Notes under the pieces: model-generated
Database searches by the model: none
Seen by the model: only the letters and a program-made list of their open reading frames with translations
What the model was told of the DNA's origin: nothing
Translations under genes and position numbers: made by a program
In this document: one piece after another, positions 30,966-40,121 of the stretch
Layout of the letters: each line of letters starts with the position of its first letter
How positions within the stretch are numbered: the stretch's first letter is position 1
Assembly (NCBI GenBank): GCA_029569475.1
Contig: JAKQSZ010000045.1
Location: 7,677 to 71,676, forward strand
From: Candidatus Eiseniibacteriota bacterium
GTDB taxonomy: Bacteria > Eisenbacteria > RBG-16-71-46 > CAIMUX01
Length of the DNA stretch: 64,000 nt
Reading direction: 5' to 3'

Positions 30966-33260
30966 TCAGTCCGCAAAGCGCCAGGTCAGGCCGGTGCGAT
31001 AGGAGTTCAACGGCAGGGTGATCAAGCGAGGCCGGGTGAGCGTGTCGTCGTAACCGGCCGCCTCCTGCAGGTCGTCCTCGATGTTGATGACGGCGAAAGA
31101 GAGCGTCAGCCGGCCGATCGTGCCGGCTCCCCCCCCGTCCCAACGGTCGCTGGCGGAAACCACACCATAAGGGGTGGCCCGGCGGCCGCTCATCGTGCCC
31201 CGCAGAAAGAGTTCCAAGTCCAGGTCGCCGTGAAAGAGCTGCCCTCGCCACGTCAGCAGGGTCGAGCCTTCCCAGGGCGCCATCCAAATCTGATCCCGCC
31301 ATCCCGGATTCGATCTCCTGGCCAGGGCCTCGGCACGCAGGGCGAAACCTCGCCCCAATGGCGCGCTCCCCAGAAGCGACGCCGAGACGGCCCTGACCGT
31401 GCGGTCATAGGCCGAGGCGGGGAGCGAGTTGTACGCGGCCGCCGTGAAGAACGGCAGCATCCCGCCCTCTGCCGATACCGTGTGGTCGAGCTGGATTGCC
31501 CGCAGGTGCAACGCCAGTTCCGAACGAGCATCCCGCGCCGTTCCCAGACGGAGGCTCGCGCGGCGAAGCTCCTCGAGCGGGCGGTCGTCCTCCGCGCCGG
31601 CGGGATCCAGCCCCTGCCGCGCCAGAACCGCGTAGTCCCCCGACAGGGCGGGCAGAAGCAGCGGCCGGATCGCGCGGTCGAGATGAAGCCGCAGATCCCA
31701 TGCCCGCCCGAGATCCCGTTCCAGATCCGCCGCCGCCGTCCAGCCCGACTTCTTCGGCGCCGGCGCCGACCGCCCGGCCGAGAGCCCGTACCGCCAGGAT
31801 TCCGACGCTCCCTTGAAGCCGCCAGCAAACCCCAGGCCGTGATGAAAGAGATTCCGGGAAGACTCGCCCGAGTTCCAGCGCAGGCGCTGCGCGTCCCACT
31901 GCACGGTGAGCACGGGCTGGAAGAGCCGCTGGCGGCCGCGCAGTTGCAGAAAGAGCCGGCCGAGCCCGTCGCGGCGCTCCCCGCCATCGCCTCCCTCGAA
32001 CCTCCGGCGGTCCCACGACCAGGAGTTGGAGACCACGGCCTGCCAGAAACCCGTGCGGCGCACCGCCCCGACACCGAAGGACGATCGGAACCAGAGGAAC
32101 CGGGTATCCCCGCGTCTGACCCGCAACCAGTCCTTGTGCCAGTCGGCCCACCATCCTCCCCAGGTCGCGCCGTGATCGAAGCGCGCCCCCAGGTTCTCTC
32201 CGAACTCCCGGTCATAGACGTCGCGAAACTCGCTCTTGCGGTCCGAGTAGAAGAACCGGATCAGCGAAGCGCCGGCCGGGCGCGCCAGGATGAACTCGTT
32301 GGTGAACGAGCGATTCGAACCTCCGCTGAGCCGCGCCGCGCTCGCGGCCCCCGCGCTCTCCGGCTCCGCCAGGGTGAAGTCGACTGCCGGACCCGCCGCG
32401 GGATCGCTCGGCAACACCGTGGGATCGAAGTGGCGCAGCGATACGCGTTCGATCCACAACGGTCCGACCGGATCCAGGGTCGTCCCCGGGAAGGCGGCCG
32501 GGGTCGTCGACACTCCCTGGACAAAGAAGCTGACCGGCTCACGCCCAGGGAGATCGCCCGGCCCGATGGGATCCGGGGTCGTATAGGCGCCCGCCGGCAT
32601 CCGCCGCAACCGCAGTTCGTGCTCCAGAAGCGTACGAAGGTGAAAGTCGAGAGAGCGGTCCTGGAAGGGAGCCGCGCGAAACTCGATCGCCGGCGCAACC
32701 GCTTCATCGCTGGATCGCCAGCGCGCGCTTCTCCAATCGGCCCGCGATCGTCGCGACGAGGAGGCGGCCGCGCGCGCCGAGTCGGCCGGCGCGGCGGCTA
32801 CCGACAGCGAGTCGGATCCTCCGGAACCCGGGCCCGCGGCCGCCGGGTCCAGCGTGTCGCCCCTCATGGGAGCCAGCACCCGCTCCAGCGAGTCACCCTG
32901 CACAGGAGCCGGCACGCGATTCAGAGAGCCGCCTTGCACAGGAGCCAACCCACGATCCAACGAGTCAGCTAGCACAGGAGCCGGCACCCGATCTAGCGAG
33001 TCGCCTTGCACAGGAGCCGGCACCCGCTCCAGCGAGTCGCCTTGCACAGGAACCAGCACCCGAGTCGGCGAGTCCCCTTGCATCCCCGCTCCAGGGACGG
33101 TCTGGGCGACCAGGACCGGGCCGGCTGCCGGGCAGCGGATCGGGACGAGCATGGTCAGGATGCAGAGGACCGGCGACCAGAAGGAGGACCACCGGGAAAG
33201 GGGCCGCCCGTGGAAGAGACGCCGCGGAATTCTTGTTCCGGCGCCAGACGCGAGGCTCAC
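30966..33260 (-). CDS. Predicted outer-membrane beta-barrel protein with N-terminal repeat
   Basis: Not assigned to a named family. N-terminal hydrophobic stretch (WSPVLCILTMLVPIRCPAAG) looks like a signal peptide with a long basic lead-in. Next come six 12-residue repeats (VPAPVQGDSLDR), a plug-like or carbohydrate-module-like region (PGREPVSFFVQGVSTTPAAFPGTTLDPVGPLWIERV), then about 500 residues of alternating amphipathic strands rich in Trp, Tyr, Phe and Arg (ASLIRFFYSDRKSEF, FLWFRSSFGVGAV, WRYGLSAGRSA...), ending in YRTGLTWRFAD, as in TonB-dependent barrels. GTG at 33260 is chosen as the furthest plausible start before the signal; no good RBS supports it. Confidence 0.7.
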   Translation of the reverse strand: MSLASGAGTRIPRRLFHGRPLSRWSSFWSPVLCILTMLVPIRCPAAGPVLVAQTVPGAGMQGDSPTRVLVPVQGDSLERVPAPVQGDSLDRVPAPVLADSLDRGLAPVQGGSLNRVPAPVQGDSLERVLAPMRGDTLDPAAAGPGSGGSDSLSVAAAPADSARAAASSSRRSRADWRSARWRSSDEAVAPAIEFRAAPFQDRSLDFHLRTLLEHELRLRRMPAGAYTTPDPIGPGDLPGREPVSFFVQGVSTTPAAFPGTTLDPVGPLWIERVSLRHFDPTVLPSDPAAGPAVDFTLAEPESAGAASAARLSGGSNRSFTNEFILARPAGASLIRFFYSDRKSEFRDVYDREFGENLGARFDHGATWGGWWADWHKDWLRVRRGDTRFLWFRSSFGVGAVRRTGFWQAVVSNSWSWDRRRFEGGDGGERRDGLGRLFLQLRGRQRLFQPVLTVQWDAQRLRWNSGESSRNLFHHGLGFAGGFKGASESWRYGLSAGRSAPAPKKSGWTAAADLERDLGRAWDLRLHLDRAIRPLLLPALSGDYAVLARQGLDPAGAEDDRPLEELRRASLRLGTARDARSELALHLRAIQLDHTVSAEGGMLPFFTAAAYNSLPASAYDRTVRAVSASLLGSAPLGRGFALRAEALARRSNPGWRDQIWMAPWEGSTLLTWRGQLFHGDLDLELFLRGTMSGRRATPYGVVSASDRWDGGGAGTIGRLTLSFAVINIEDDLQEAAGYDDTLTRPRLITLPLNSYRTGLTWRFAD
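32865..33080. repeat. 36-bp in-frame tandem array
   Basis: Units of 36 bp (ACAGGAGCCGGCACCCG-like) with equivalent positions at 32865, 32901, 32937, 32973, 33009 and 33045. They encode six 12-residue repeats just after the signal peptide of the outer-membrane protein. Confidence 0.95.
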
Positions 33261-33412
33261 GTCAGTGGGTTGACGAACCTCGGTGCGTGGAACGACCTCA
33301 GCATGTGGACGAACGGGCCGATGTCCTTCGAGGGCAGCAGCGCTCAGGCAGCCAGGTCCCCGCAACGGACTCGCAATGAGGCGGCGATGTCGTCGTGGAA
33401 ACAGGCTCGCGT

Positions 33413-35713
33413 TCAGGCGGCGATGTCCGACCTCCGCCGGCACTCGTCCAGCCGTGACGTTACGTCGCGGTAGTTCGCGGACTTCTGGAGGATCTGGTCG
33501 TAGACCTCTGCTGCTTCCGGCCATTCCTCCACCGCTTCCAGGGCCCAACCGAGCCGATACAGGAGCCCGAGCCGTCGCGTCGCCTCCTGGCTGCGATCCA
33601 GCGCCTCGCGCAGTTCGTGGATGGCTTCGCGATGGCGCTTCAGATCCATCAAGCAATCCGCTTTCAACTCGCGTACCTGTCCTTCGAACGCGGCGGCCAG
33701 CCCTTCCTGGGCCAGGACGAGTTCGATCTCCTCCAACGCATCTTCGGGCAGACCCATCCCGCGATGCGAGACCGCGAGATCATAGTGGCTTTGCACATCG
33801 CTGCCGTCTATTTGGTTTTTGACCCCGTTCTTGAATTCCTCGAGGAGCCCGGCCAGGTCCATCCACTCATCATGGTCTCCCGCCGGCGCCGACGACGAAA
33901 CCTGGACGGTGGCCTCGACGGCATGCGCGGCCAGGTCGATCCGCCCCTCGGAGGGGGTCCCTCCGGAGGGCCACTCCCCATCCGGCGCCGCGCCGGGATC
34001 GACGGAGCCGTTGGGTGCCGTCGCCTCGCGCGGCACTCCCATCGCGTCCAACCGCTGCACCCGCCGCCGCGCGGTCGGATCCGCCGGATCGACCGCGAGG
34101 ACTTGCAGGAACCGCCGCATCGCCTCGGCCAGATTCCCTCGCTCGATCCAGGCTTCGCCGAGCGCGTTCAAACGCCGGATCCGTTCCCGCTCGTTTCCTT
34201 CCCGCGCCGCCAGGACGAGCAGCCCCTCGTGCGCTGAGCAATCAAAGGGGTGGAGCTTGAGCGCGGCCTCCAGGAGGGCGCGCGTCGCTTCGTGATCACC
34301 CCGTTCCAAGGCCGCGCGGGCGTTCTCGTGGGCGCCTGCCGGCCATTCGTCTTCCTGAGGCGCCGGGCCGGTCGCGCTCCGCGGTCCGAGATCCTCCACG
34401 CCCGGCTGCCGGGCAGACCACTCCCCCGTGTCTCCTGACTCCTGGTCCTTGCCCTCGGCTTCTGCTGCCGCACCAGTGAGGGTGTCATCTTCTCCGAGAT
34501 CGAGGCCGGCCAGGTCCAGCCGGTCGAGGTCCCCTTCGATCTCCATGACCCCTGGTTCGGAAGGATCTGCGGGCGTCGCCTCGAGAGTCGCCTCCGGCCC
34601 GTCCACCGGCGTCATGCCGGTGGCCGCGCACCGGGCCTGATCGACCCTGGAGTCTCCTCGCCGCGGGGACGAAGTCTCCAACTCCGAGAGGATCGACGGC
34701 AAGACGCGGGTCGTGCGGGCCGGCGAAGCGGCTTCAGCGCCCGCCACAGCGTCCATTCCGGCGACGCCGGCTCCCGCGCTCGCATCGAGCAGCGACGCGT
34801 CGGATCCTCTCCCCCGATCGACCGCCGGAACACCGGCTTGCGGTCCGCCCTCACGGAAGGAAGGATCGGCTGCTGGCCCCCGGTCAGGCGCCGGCGGCTC
34901 GGCTCCCGAACGGACGTCGGGCGGCGTCAGGTCGGCCCCCGCCTCCGGTTCAAGCGAGGAGACAGCCGCTCCCGGTCCCAGGTCCAACGAGAGCTCGAGG
35001 TTGAGGGGCCCTGCTCCCAACGGTGAGTCTCCGAAGGCCGCCGTCCCGGCCTGCCCCGAGGCCGGCGCAGGATGCTGCAGAAGGGGCGCGGCCTCGGCTG
35101 TCTGCCGCGCCAGATAGACCGCCTCGGCCGAGTGCGCCTTCTCCCAGATCTCACGGGCCAGCGTCTCCGATCCGGTGGCGGCGACATCTTCGGCCAGCCG
35201 GTAGAGAACCCCGGCAGCGCGGTCCTCCAGGCGGAGCCGGATCATGTGATCAGCCAGCCGAAGCGCGGGTTCGGGGCGCAGACCTCCCTGGGCGGAGACC
35301 TCATCGAGGATGCGGAGGCACTCCTCCGGAACGGGCGCGCCCTCGTCCTGGAGATCGAAGAGCTCCAGGAGATGGCCGACCGCGTCCCCCGCGAAGCCCT
35401 CCCGAAGATAAAGCTGGCTCAGAATCTGATGAATGCGGCGGCGGCGGCGGTCCCGCCGCAGGATCTTCTTTCCCACGGCGATGGCATTGCGATAGAGCCC
35501 GGCGCGTTCATAGCTCGTCACCGCCTCCTGCCAGGCATCCAACGCCTCGGCGCCCCGGCCCAGCCGATCCAGCAGGTCGCCCAGGTAGACAAAGTCGTAG
35601 GGGTCGGGCTCGCGGTCGGAGACCAGACGGCGCATTTCCTCACACGCCTTCTCCAGATCTCCGTCTCGGACCAGCCTTTGCGCCTTGCGTTTGGTGAGGA
35701 TGCTCTTTTCCAA
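33413..35713 (-). CDS. Large TPR-domain protein with central disordered region
   Basis: Helical TPR-like repeats at the N-terminus (LEKACEEMRRLVSDREPDPYDFVYLGDLLDRLGR, EALDAWQEAVTSYERAGLYRNAI) and C-terminus (NLAEAMRRFLQVLAVDPADPTA, YDLAVSHRGMGLPEDALEEIELVL, AIHELREALDRSQEATRRLGLLYRLG) flank about 200 residues of Ala/Gly/Pro/Asp-rich, probably disordered sequence. No signal peptide, so cytoplasmic. The C-terminal part resembles TPR proteins found beside pilus or gliding genes in deltaproteobacteria, but I cannot name the function. TTG at 35713 has GGAGACGG upstream; an upstream GTG at 35788 lacks an RBS. Confidence 0.8.
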   Translation of the reverse strand: MEKSILTKRKAQRLVRDGDLEKACEEMRRLVSDREPDPYDFVYLGDLLDRLGRGAEALDAWQEAVTSYERAGLYRNAIAVGKKILRRDRRRRRIHQILSQLYLREGFAGDAVGHLLELFDLQDEGAPVPEECLRILDEVSAQGGLRPEPALRLADHMIRLRLEDRAAGVLYRLAEDVAATGSETLAREIWEKAHSAEAVYLARQTAEAAPLLQHPAPASGQAGTAAFGDSPLGAGPLNLELSLDLGPGAAVSSLEPEAGADLTPPDVRSGAEPPAPDRGPAADPSFREGGPQAGVPAVDRGRGSDASLLDASAGAGVAGMDAVAGAEAASPARTTRVLPSILSELETSSPRRGDSRVDQARCAATGMTPVDGPEATLEATPADPSEPGVMEIEGDLDRLDLAGLDLGEDDTLTGAAAEAEGKDQESGDTGEWSARQPGVEDLGPRSATGPAPQEDEWPAGAHENARAALERGDHEATRALLEAALKLHPFDCSAHEGLLVLAAREGNERERIRRLNALGEAWIERGNLAEAMRRFLQVLAVDPADPTARRRVQRLDAMGVPREATAPNGSVDPGAAPDGEWPSGGTPSEGRIDLAAHAVEATVQVSSSAPAGDHDEWMDLAGLLEEFKNGVKNQIDGSDVQSHYDLAVSHRGMGLPEDALEEIELVLAQEGLAAAFEGQVRELKADCLMDLKRHREAIHELREALDRSQEATRRLGLLYRLGWALEAVEEWPEAAEVYDQILQKSANYRDVTSRLDECRRRSDIAA

Positions 35714-35823
35714 TGCCGTCTCCGGGCGCCGATAGTGCCACGAGGCAACTCCGCATGCGTTATCGTCGCGGGCCGGCCGGATCTGCACGAAAAGCCGGAC
35801 GGCTCACGGATCGGCCTTCCAGC

Positions 35824-37086
35824 CTAACCCCACCAGAGGGGAGACCCGCTCTTCATGACCCCGCGGACGTGAGAGTCCCCGAGGTGATAGACGATCGCGA
35901 CGTAGGAGTCCGCCTCGAGCACCTGGAGATCTGCCCTCATCCCCGGGGCCAGGCGGCCGCGATCGTGGCTGAGACCGACCGCGTGCGCGGCATTGATCGT
36001 CGCGGCGGAGATCGCCTCGGCGGGCGAGAGGCCGATCTGCATGCAGGCCAGGCTCATGGCCAGGGGCATCGATTCGGTCATCGAGGAGCCGGGGTTGCAG
36101 TCGGTCGCCAGCGCCACCGGGATCTCCATCTGGATCATGGTCCTCCCGGGCGCGTACCGTCCCTTGGCAACAAAGTAGCTGGTGGCCGGCAGAAGCACGG
36201 CCGTCACCCCCGCGTTGCGCAGGGCCAGCAGCCCGTGCTCCTGGACTTCCAGCAAATGGTCAGCGCTGACGGCGCCGAGTTCGGCGGCCAGTTCGCTCCC
36301 CCCGACCGGACTGAACTCGTCGGCATGCAGCTTCAGGCCCAGGCCGGCGGCGCGCGCCGCGGTCAGGATCTTCCGCGACTGCTCCGCGGTGAAGACCCCT
36401 TCCTCGCAGAAGACATCGCAGAAACGCGCTGAGGTCTCGGCGACGACGCGAGGGATCATCTCCTCGGCTACGATCCGGACGTACTCGTCGCGATCATCGC
36501 GGTACTCATCGGGAAACTCGTGCGCGCCCATGAAGGTGGGCACCAGATCGACACCGTGGCGCTTGTCGAGCTCTTCGATCAACCGCAGCGCGCGGATCTC
36601 CTGTTCGGTCTCCAGGCCATAGCCGCTTTTCGCCTCGGCTGTGGTGGTACCGAAGCGCAGCATGCGGTCCAGGCGCCGGCGCGACTGCGCCAGCAGGGTC
36701 TCGTCGGAAGCGGCGCGGAAGGCCCGCACGGAGGAACGAATCCCGCCGCCCGCCGCGGCGATCTCCATGTAGGTGTGCCCCTGGCAGCGCAGCTCGAACT
36801 CCTTCTCCCGCGTGCCGGCGAAAAGGAGATGGGTGTGCGGATCCACAAAGCCGGGGAGGACCACACCCCCCATCGCATCCAGGCTGCGTCCGGCCGGCGC
36901 CACGAAGGCGCCCAGCACATCATCCTGCGGGCCGGCCGCCAGGATCCGCTCGCCGCCGATGGCGACCGCAGCCTTCTCGATCAGGCCGAGGAAGGCCTGC
37001 TCCGCTCCCCGCCGGGGCACCGGGGGACCGTCGAGGGTCACGAGCTGGCCGATGTCGTGGATGATCCAGTCCGCGTGCTGTTTCAT
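35824..37086 (-). CDS. hutI: Imidazolonepropionase HutI
   Basis: Third enzyme of histidine breakdown: hydrolyses 4-imidazolone-5-propanoate to N-formimino-L-glutamate. Amidohydrolase fold with metal ligands in VDPHTHLLFAGTREKEFELR, the His in GAHEFP, LKLHADEFSPVGGSELA and ATDCNPGSSMTESM; the substrate-binding GGGIRSSVRAFR and SGYGLE are also present. 420 aa is normal. ATG at 37086 has AGGAGG nine bases upstream. Lies 131 bases behind hutU in the same direction; hutH is not in this window. Confidence 0.96.
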   Translation of the reverse strand: MKQHADWIIHDIGQLVTLDGPPVPRRGAEQAFLGLIEKAAVAIGGERILAAGPQDDVLGAFVAPAGRSLDAMGGVVLPGFVDPHTHLLFAGTREKEFELRCQGHTYMEIAAAGGGIRSSVRAFRAASDETLLAQSRRRLDRMLRFGTTTAEAKSGYGLETEQEIRALRLIEELDKRHGVDLVPTFMGAHEFPDEYRDDRDEYVRIVAEEMIPRVVAETSARFCDVFCEEGVFTAEQSRKILTAARAAGLGLKLHADEFSPVGGSELAAELGAVSADHLLEVQEHGLLALRNAGVTAVLLPATSYFVAKGRYAPGRTMIQMEIPVALATDCNPGSSMTESMPLAMSLACMQIGLSPAEAISAATINAAHAVGLSHDRGRLAPGMRADLQVLEADSYVAIVYHLGDSHVRGVMKSGSPLWWG

Positions 37087-37217
37087 GAGTCGGGTCCTCC
37101 TGGTTGTGGCAGGAATGTTGTTGCGCAGCCCGCCGAACCCTCGTTTCGCCCTGGAGGTTGCCGCAGCCGTTGACCCGCGGGATTGACCACTCCCATAAAA
37201 TCTTTCATGTGAATCGG

Positions 37218-38909
37218 TTACAGATCCCTCGCGACAGAAACCCGACCACAATCCTCGAGCATGGGGATGCGGACGCCCCCCTCTCGAGCTGCCTCCACGG
37301 CCTCCTCGTAGCCGGCGTCGGCGTGACGCACCACTCCCATTCCCGGATCAGATGTCAGGACCCGCTCGAGACGCTGCTCGGCCTCCGCCGAACCGTCGGC
37401 GACGACCACCATGCCGGCATGAATGGAGTTGCCGATGCCGACCCCGCCCCCGTGATGGACGGACACCCAGTGGGCGCCCGCCGCCGTGTTGACCAGGGCA
37501 TTGAGGATCGGCCAGTCGGCCACGGCATCGGTCCCGTCGCGCATCGCCTCGGTCTCGCGGTACGGCGAGGCCACCGAGCCGGAGTCGAGGTGGTCGCGGC
37601 CGATCACGATGGGCGCGCTGATCTCGCCGCGGCGCACCAGGTCGTTGATCACCCGGCCGAAGCGGGCGCGCTCGCCGTAGCCCAGCCAGCAGATGCGGGC
37701 CGGCAGCCCCTGGTACTGCACCCGCTCCCGCGCCATCGGGATCCAGCGCGCCAGCACCGGATCCTGCGGGAACGTCTCCAGGATGGCGCGGTCGGTGCGC
37801 TCGATGTCGGCCGGGTCGCCCGAAAGCGCGACCCAGCGGAAGGGCCCCTTGCCGCGGCAGAAGAGGGGCCGGATGTAGGCAGGAACGAAGCCCGGATAGG
37901 AAAAGGCCTCGACGAAGCCGGCGCGCTGGGCCTGCCCGCGCAGGTTGTTGCCGTAGTCGAAGACCACCGAGCCGGCGTTTTGCAGATCCACCATGGCGCG
38001 GCAATGGATCGCCATCGACTCCATGGCTCGCCGCACGTACTCCTTCGGATCATTCTGGCGCAGAGCGGCCGCGGCCTCGAGGGCAAGGCCCGCCGGCACG
38101 TAGCCGTTGAGCGGGTCGTGGGCCGAGGTCTGGTCGGTCACCAGGTCGGGGCGGACACCGCGCCGCACCAGTTCGGGAAGGACCTCGGCCGCATTGCCCA
38201 GCAAGGCCACCGAGAGCGCCTCGCGGCGGCTCACCGCGCCTTCGATCAGCGCCAGGGCCTCATCGATCGACTCGACCGCCCGGTCGCAGTAGCGGGTCTG
38301 CAAGCGTCGCTCGATCCGCTTTGGATCGACCTCGACGATCAGGGCCGCGCCCTCCGCCATGGTGACGGCCAGCGGCTGCGCTCCGCCCATTCCACCCAGT
38401 CCCGCGGTCAGCAACCAACGGCCGGCCATGGTTCCACCGAAGTGCCGGCGCGCCGCCTCCTGCACCGTCTCGAAGGTACCTTGCAGGATCCCCTGCGTGC
38501 CGATGTAGATCCAGCTCCCGGCCGTCATCTGTCCGTACATCATCAGGCCCCTGGCTTCCAGGGCCCGGAAGTGATCCCAGTCCGCCCATGCCGGCACCAG
38601 CAGCGAGTTGGCGATCAGGACGCGCGGGGATTGCGGAAAGGTCCGGAAGACGCCGACCGGCTTGCCCGACTGGACGAGCAAGGTCTCGTCGGACTTCAGG
38701 CCGCGCAATGTGCCGACGATGGCGTCGAAGGCCTCCCAACTCCGAGCCGCCTTGCCCGTGCCCCCATAGACGACGAGATCCGCCGGCCGCTCGGCCACCT
38801 CGGGATCGAGGTTGTTCATGATCATGCGCATGGCCGCTTCCTGCGGCCAATCCAGGCAGGAGATCTCGCGACCGCGGGGGGCGCGCACGGTGCGGGGATG
38901 GCTGGACAT
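37218..38909 (-). CDS. hutU: Urocanate hydratase HutU
   Basis: Second enzyme of histidine breakdown, NAD+-dependent conversion of urocanate to imidazolonepropionate. Seen: [91 protein letters not shown], and [16 protein letters not shown] around the conserved active-site cysteine, then [20 protein letters not shown] and [19 protein letters not shown]. 563 aa matches the family. The family's usual partner hutI follows. Confidence 0.97.
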   Translation of the reverse strand: MSSHPRTVRAPRGREISCLDWPQEAAMRMIMNNLDPEVAERPADLVVYGGTGKAARSWEAFDAIVGTLRGLKSDETLLVQSGKPVGVFRTFPQSPRVLIANSLLVPAWADWDHFRALEARGLMMYGQMTAGSWIYIGTQGILQGTFETVQEAARRHFGGTMAGRWLLTAGLGGMGGAQPLAVTMAEGAALIVEVDPKRIERRLQTRYCDRAVESIDEALALIEGAVSRREALSVALLGNAAEVLPELVRRGVRPDLVTDQTSAHDPLNGYVPAGLALEAAAALRQNDPKEYVRRAMESMAIHCRAMVDLQNAGSVVFDYGNNLRGQAQRAGFVEAFSYPGFVPAYIRPLFCRGKGPFRWVALSGDPADIERTDRAILETFPQDPVLARWIPMARERVQYQGLPARICWLGYGERARFGRVINDLVRRGEISAPIVIGRDHLDSGSVASPYRETEAMRDGTDAVADWPILNALVNTAAGAHWVSVHHGGGVGIGNSIHAGMVVVADGSAEAEQRLERVLTSDPGMGVVRHADAGYEEAVEAAREGGVRIPMLEDCGRVSVARDL

Positions 38910-40121
38910 GGATCCTCCTCTTCAACACACCTCAGGCTGGGCAGACCGGGCCGATCGGGCTCGGCGGGTCAGCTCGGCGGGTCGGTCGATCGGGGCGGCG
39001 CGAGGCCGATCGGCTCGCGAGCGGCCAGGGGCCGGGCGGTTACCCGACGAGGAGGCAGTATGTCGCATCCGCGCCGCCCTCGCAACCCGGGGAGCCCGAT
39101 CGGGATCTGCAGGATCGAGGGAGCAGCACATGACCACGCGGCACCCTGGAGAGGACGCCGCCCGTGCCGGCGAGGAGTGACCCTTTCCGTCCCTCGCCGC
39201 ATGCGCCGGCTGTTGTTCTCCAAGCCGACCGTGGCGGCGCGGGAGCAGGTCGAGGAGTGCGCGCTACACCGGCGCCGGGGCCGTCGACACGCTGCGCGAG
39301 TTGATGAAGTGCGCGCCTTGGCGCTGCGCGATCGCGCTCTCGAAACTGGCGGTCATCGGCGCGAGCAGCCAGGGTGCTCTCCGCCGACTGGCGCGTCTCC
39401 GGCCGGGTCCTGTCGCCTGCTCGACCCGACCGGCCACCGAGTCCGCCGGTCGCCATCCTCGCGCTGAAGTCCTCCAACAGGGCTTCTCTCCCCTTGCTCA
39501 CTTCGCCTGCGACGCCGGCCGGATGGCTCGAACCACGAGCGCCTGAAGTGGCGAGCGCCGGCAGCCCTGCCCTTCAACTTCCTTCGACCCCGGATCCCGT
39601 CCCGTAGAGTCTTTGTTGCGACAATTAAATGCATCAGCTATCGTAGCTGGCGGGTCGAGGCGATAAGAGTGGAAGAGTGACGGCGTCGGTCGGCGCCTCG
39701 CCCCGAAGCACCACCCCCGGGCCCCTCGGAGTTGGTTGCTCGCCTCCTTGTCAAGGGCCGCGCTCGGAGGACGCGACGCCCCGAGGAGCCGCAAGGAATC
39801 CTGGCGGCCGTACATGTCGCAGCCGCTGGCACGACGGGTGCGCTCAGGGAGATCTTGCGTAGGCCGTTCGTCGTCCAGGCTTGTGCCTGGCGGTCTTGCC
39901 GGCCTCCCGTCGAGGTGGGCCGCGGGCTGAGGGCGGGCCGCGGGCGAGAGCAGCTCGCGCGGCACGGCGGGAGCGCCGCGGGCCGGACGTATGCGGTCCG
40001 CGGTGATCGATCGCGCGGCCACCGGAATGGCGGCAGGTCGACCGCGCGGCGGGAACCGCAACCAGGCGATCGCGCGTGCTTCATGCGGCGGGGACGGATG
40101 CGAAGGGAGTCGGAACCACGG
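38910..40121. other. 1.2-kb gene-poor stretch between hutU and the cation efflux gene
   Basis: Several open frames exist on both strands but none has a recognisable motif, a good start or consistent composition. Bases 38950-39020 show loose repeats of a CGGCGGGTC/GATCGGG type. Around 39610-39655 there is a small AT-richer island in otherwise GC-rich DNA with a tight hairpin CAGCTA-TCG-TAGCTG (39635-39649). A degraded gene or a divergent regulatory region are both possible. Confidence 0.5.

Noticed and set aside
30966..33260. Calling the barrel protein a TonB-dependent receptor
   Set aside because: A clear plug with the IRGG..ID signature is missing, unlike the receptor at 54384, so it was left as an unassigned barrel.
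39040..39501. Minus-strand ORF in the 1.2-kb gap
   Set aside because: Starts plausibly but has no recognisable domain, and frame composition is not like neighbouring genes.
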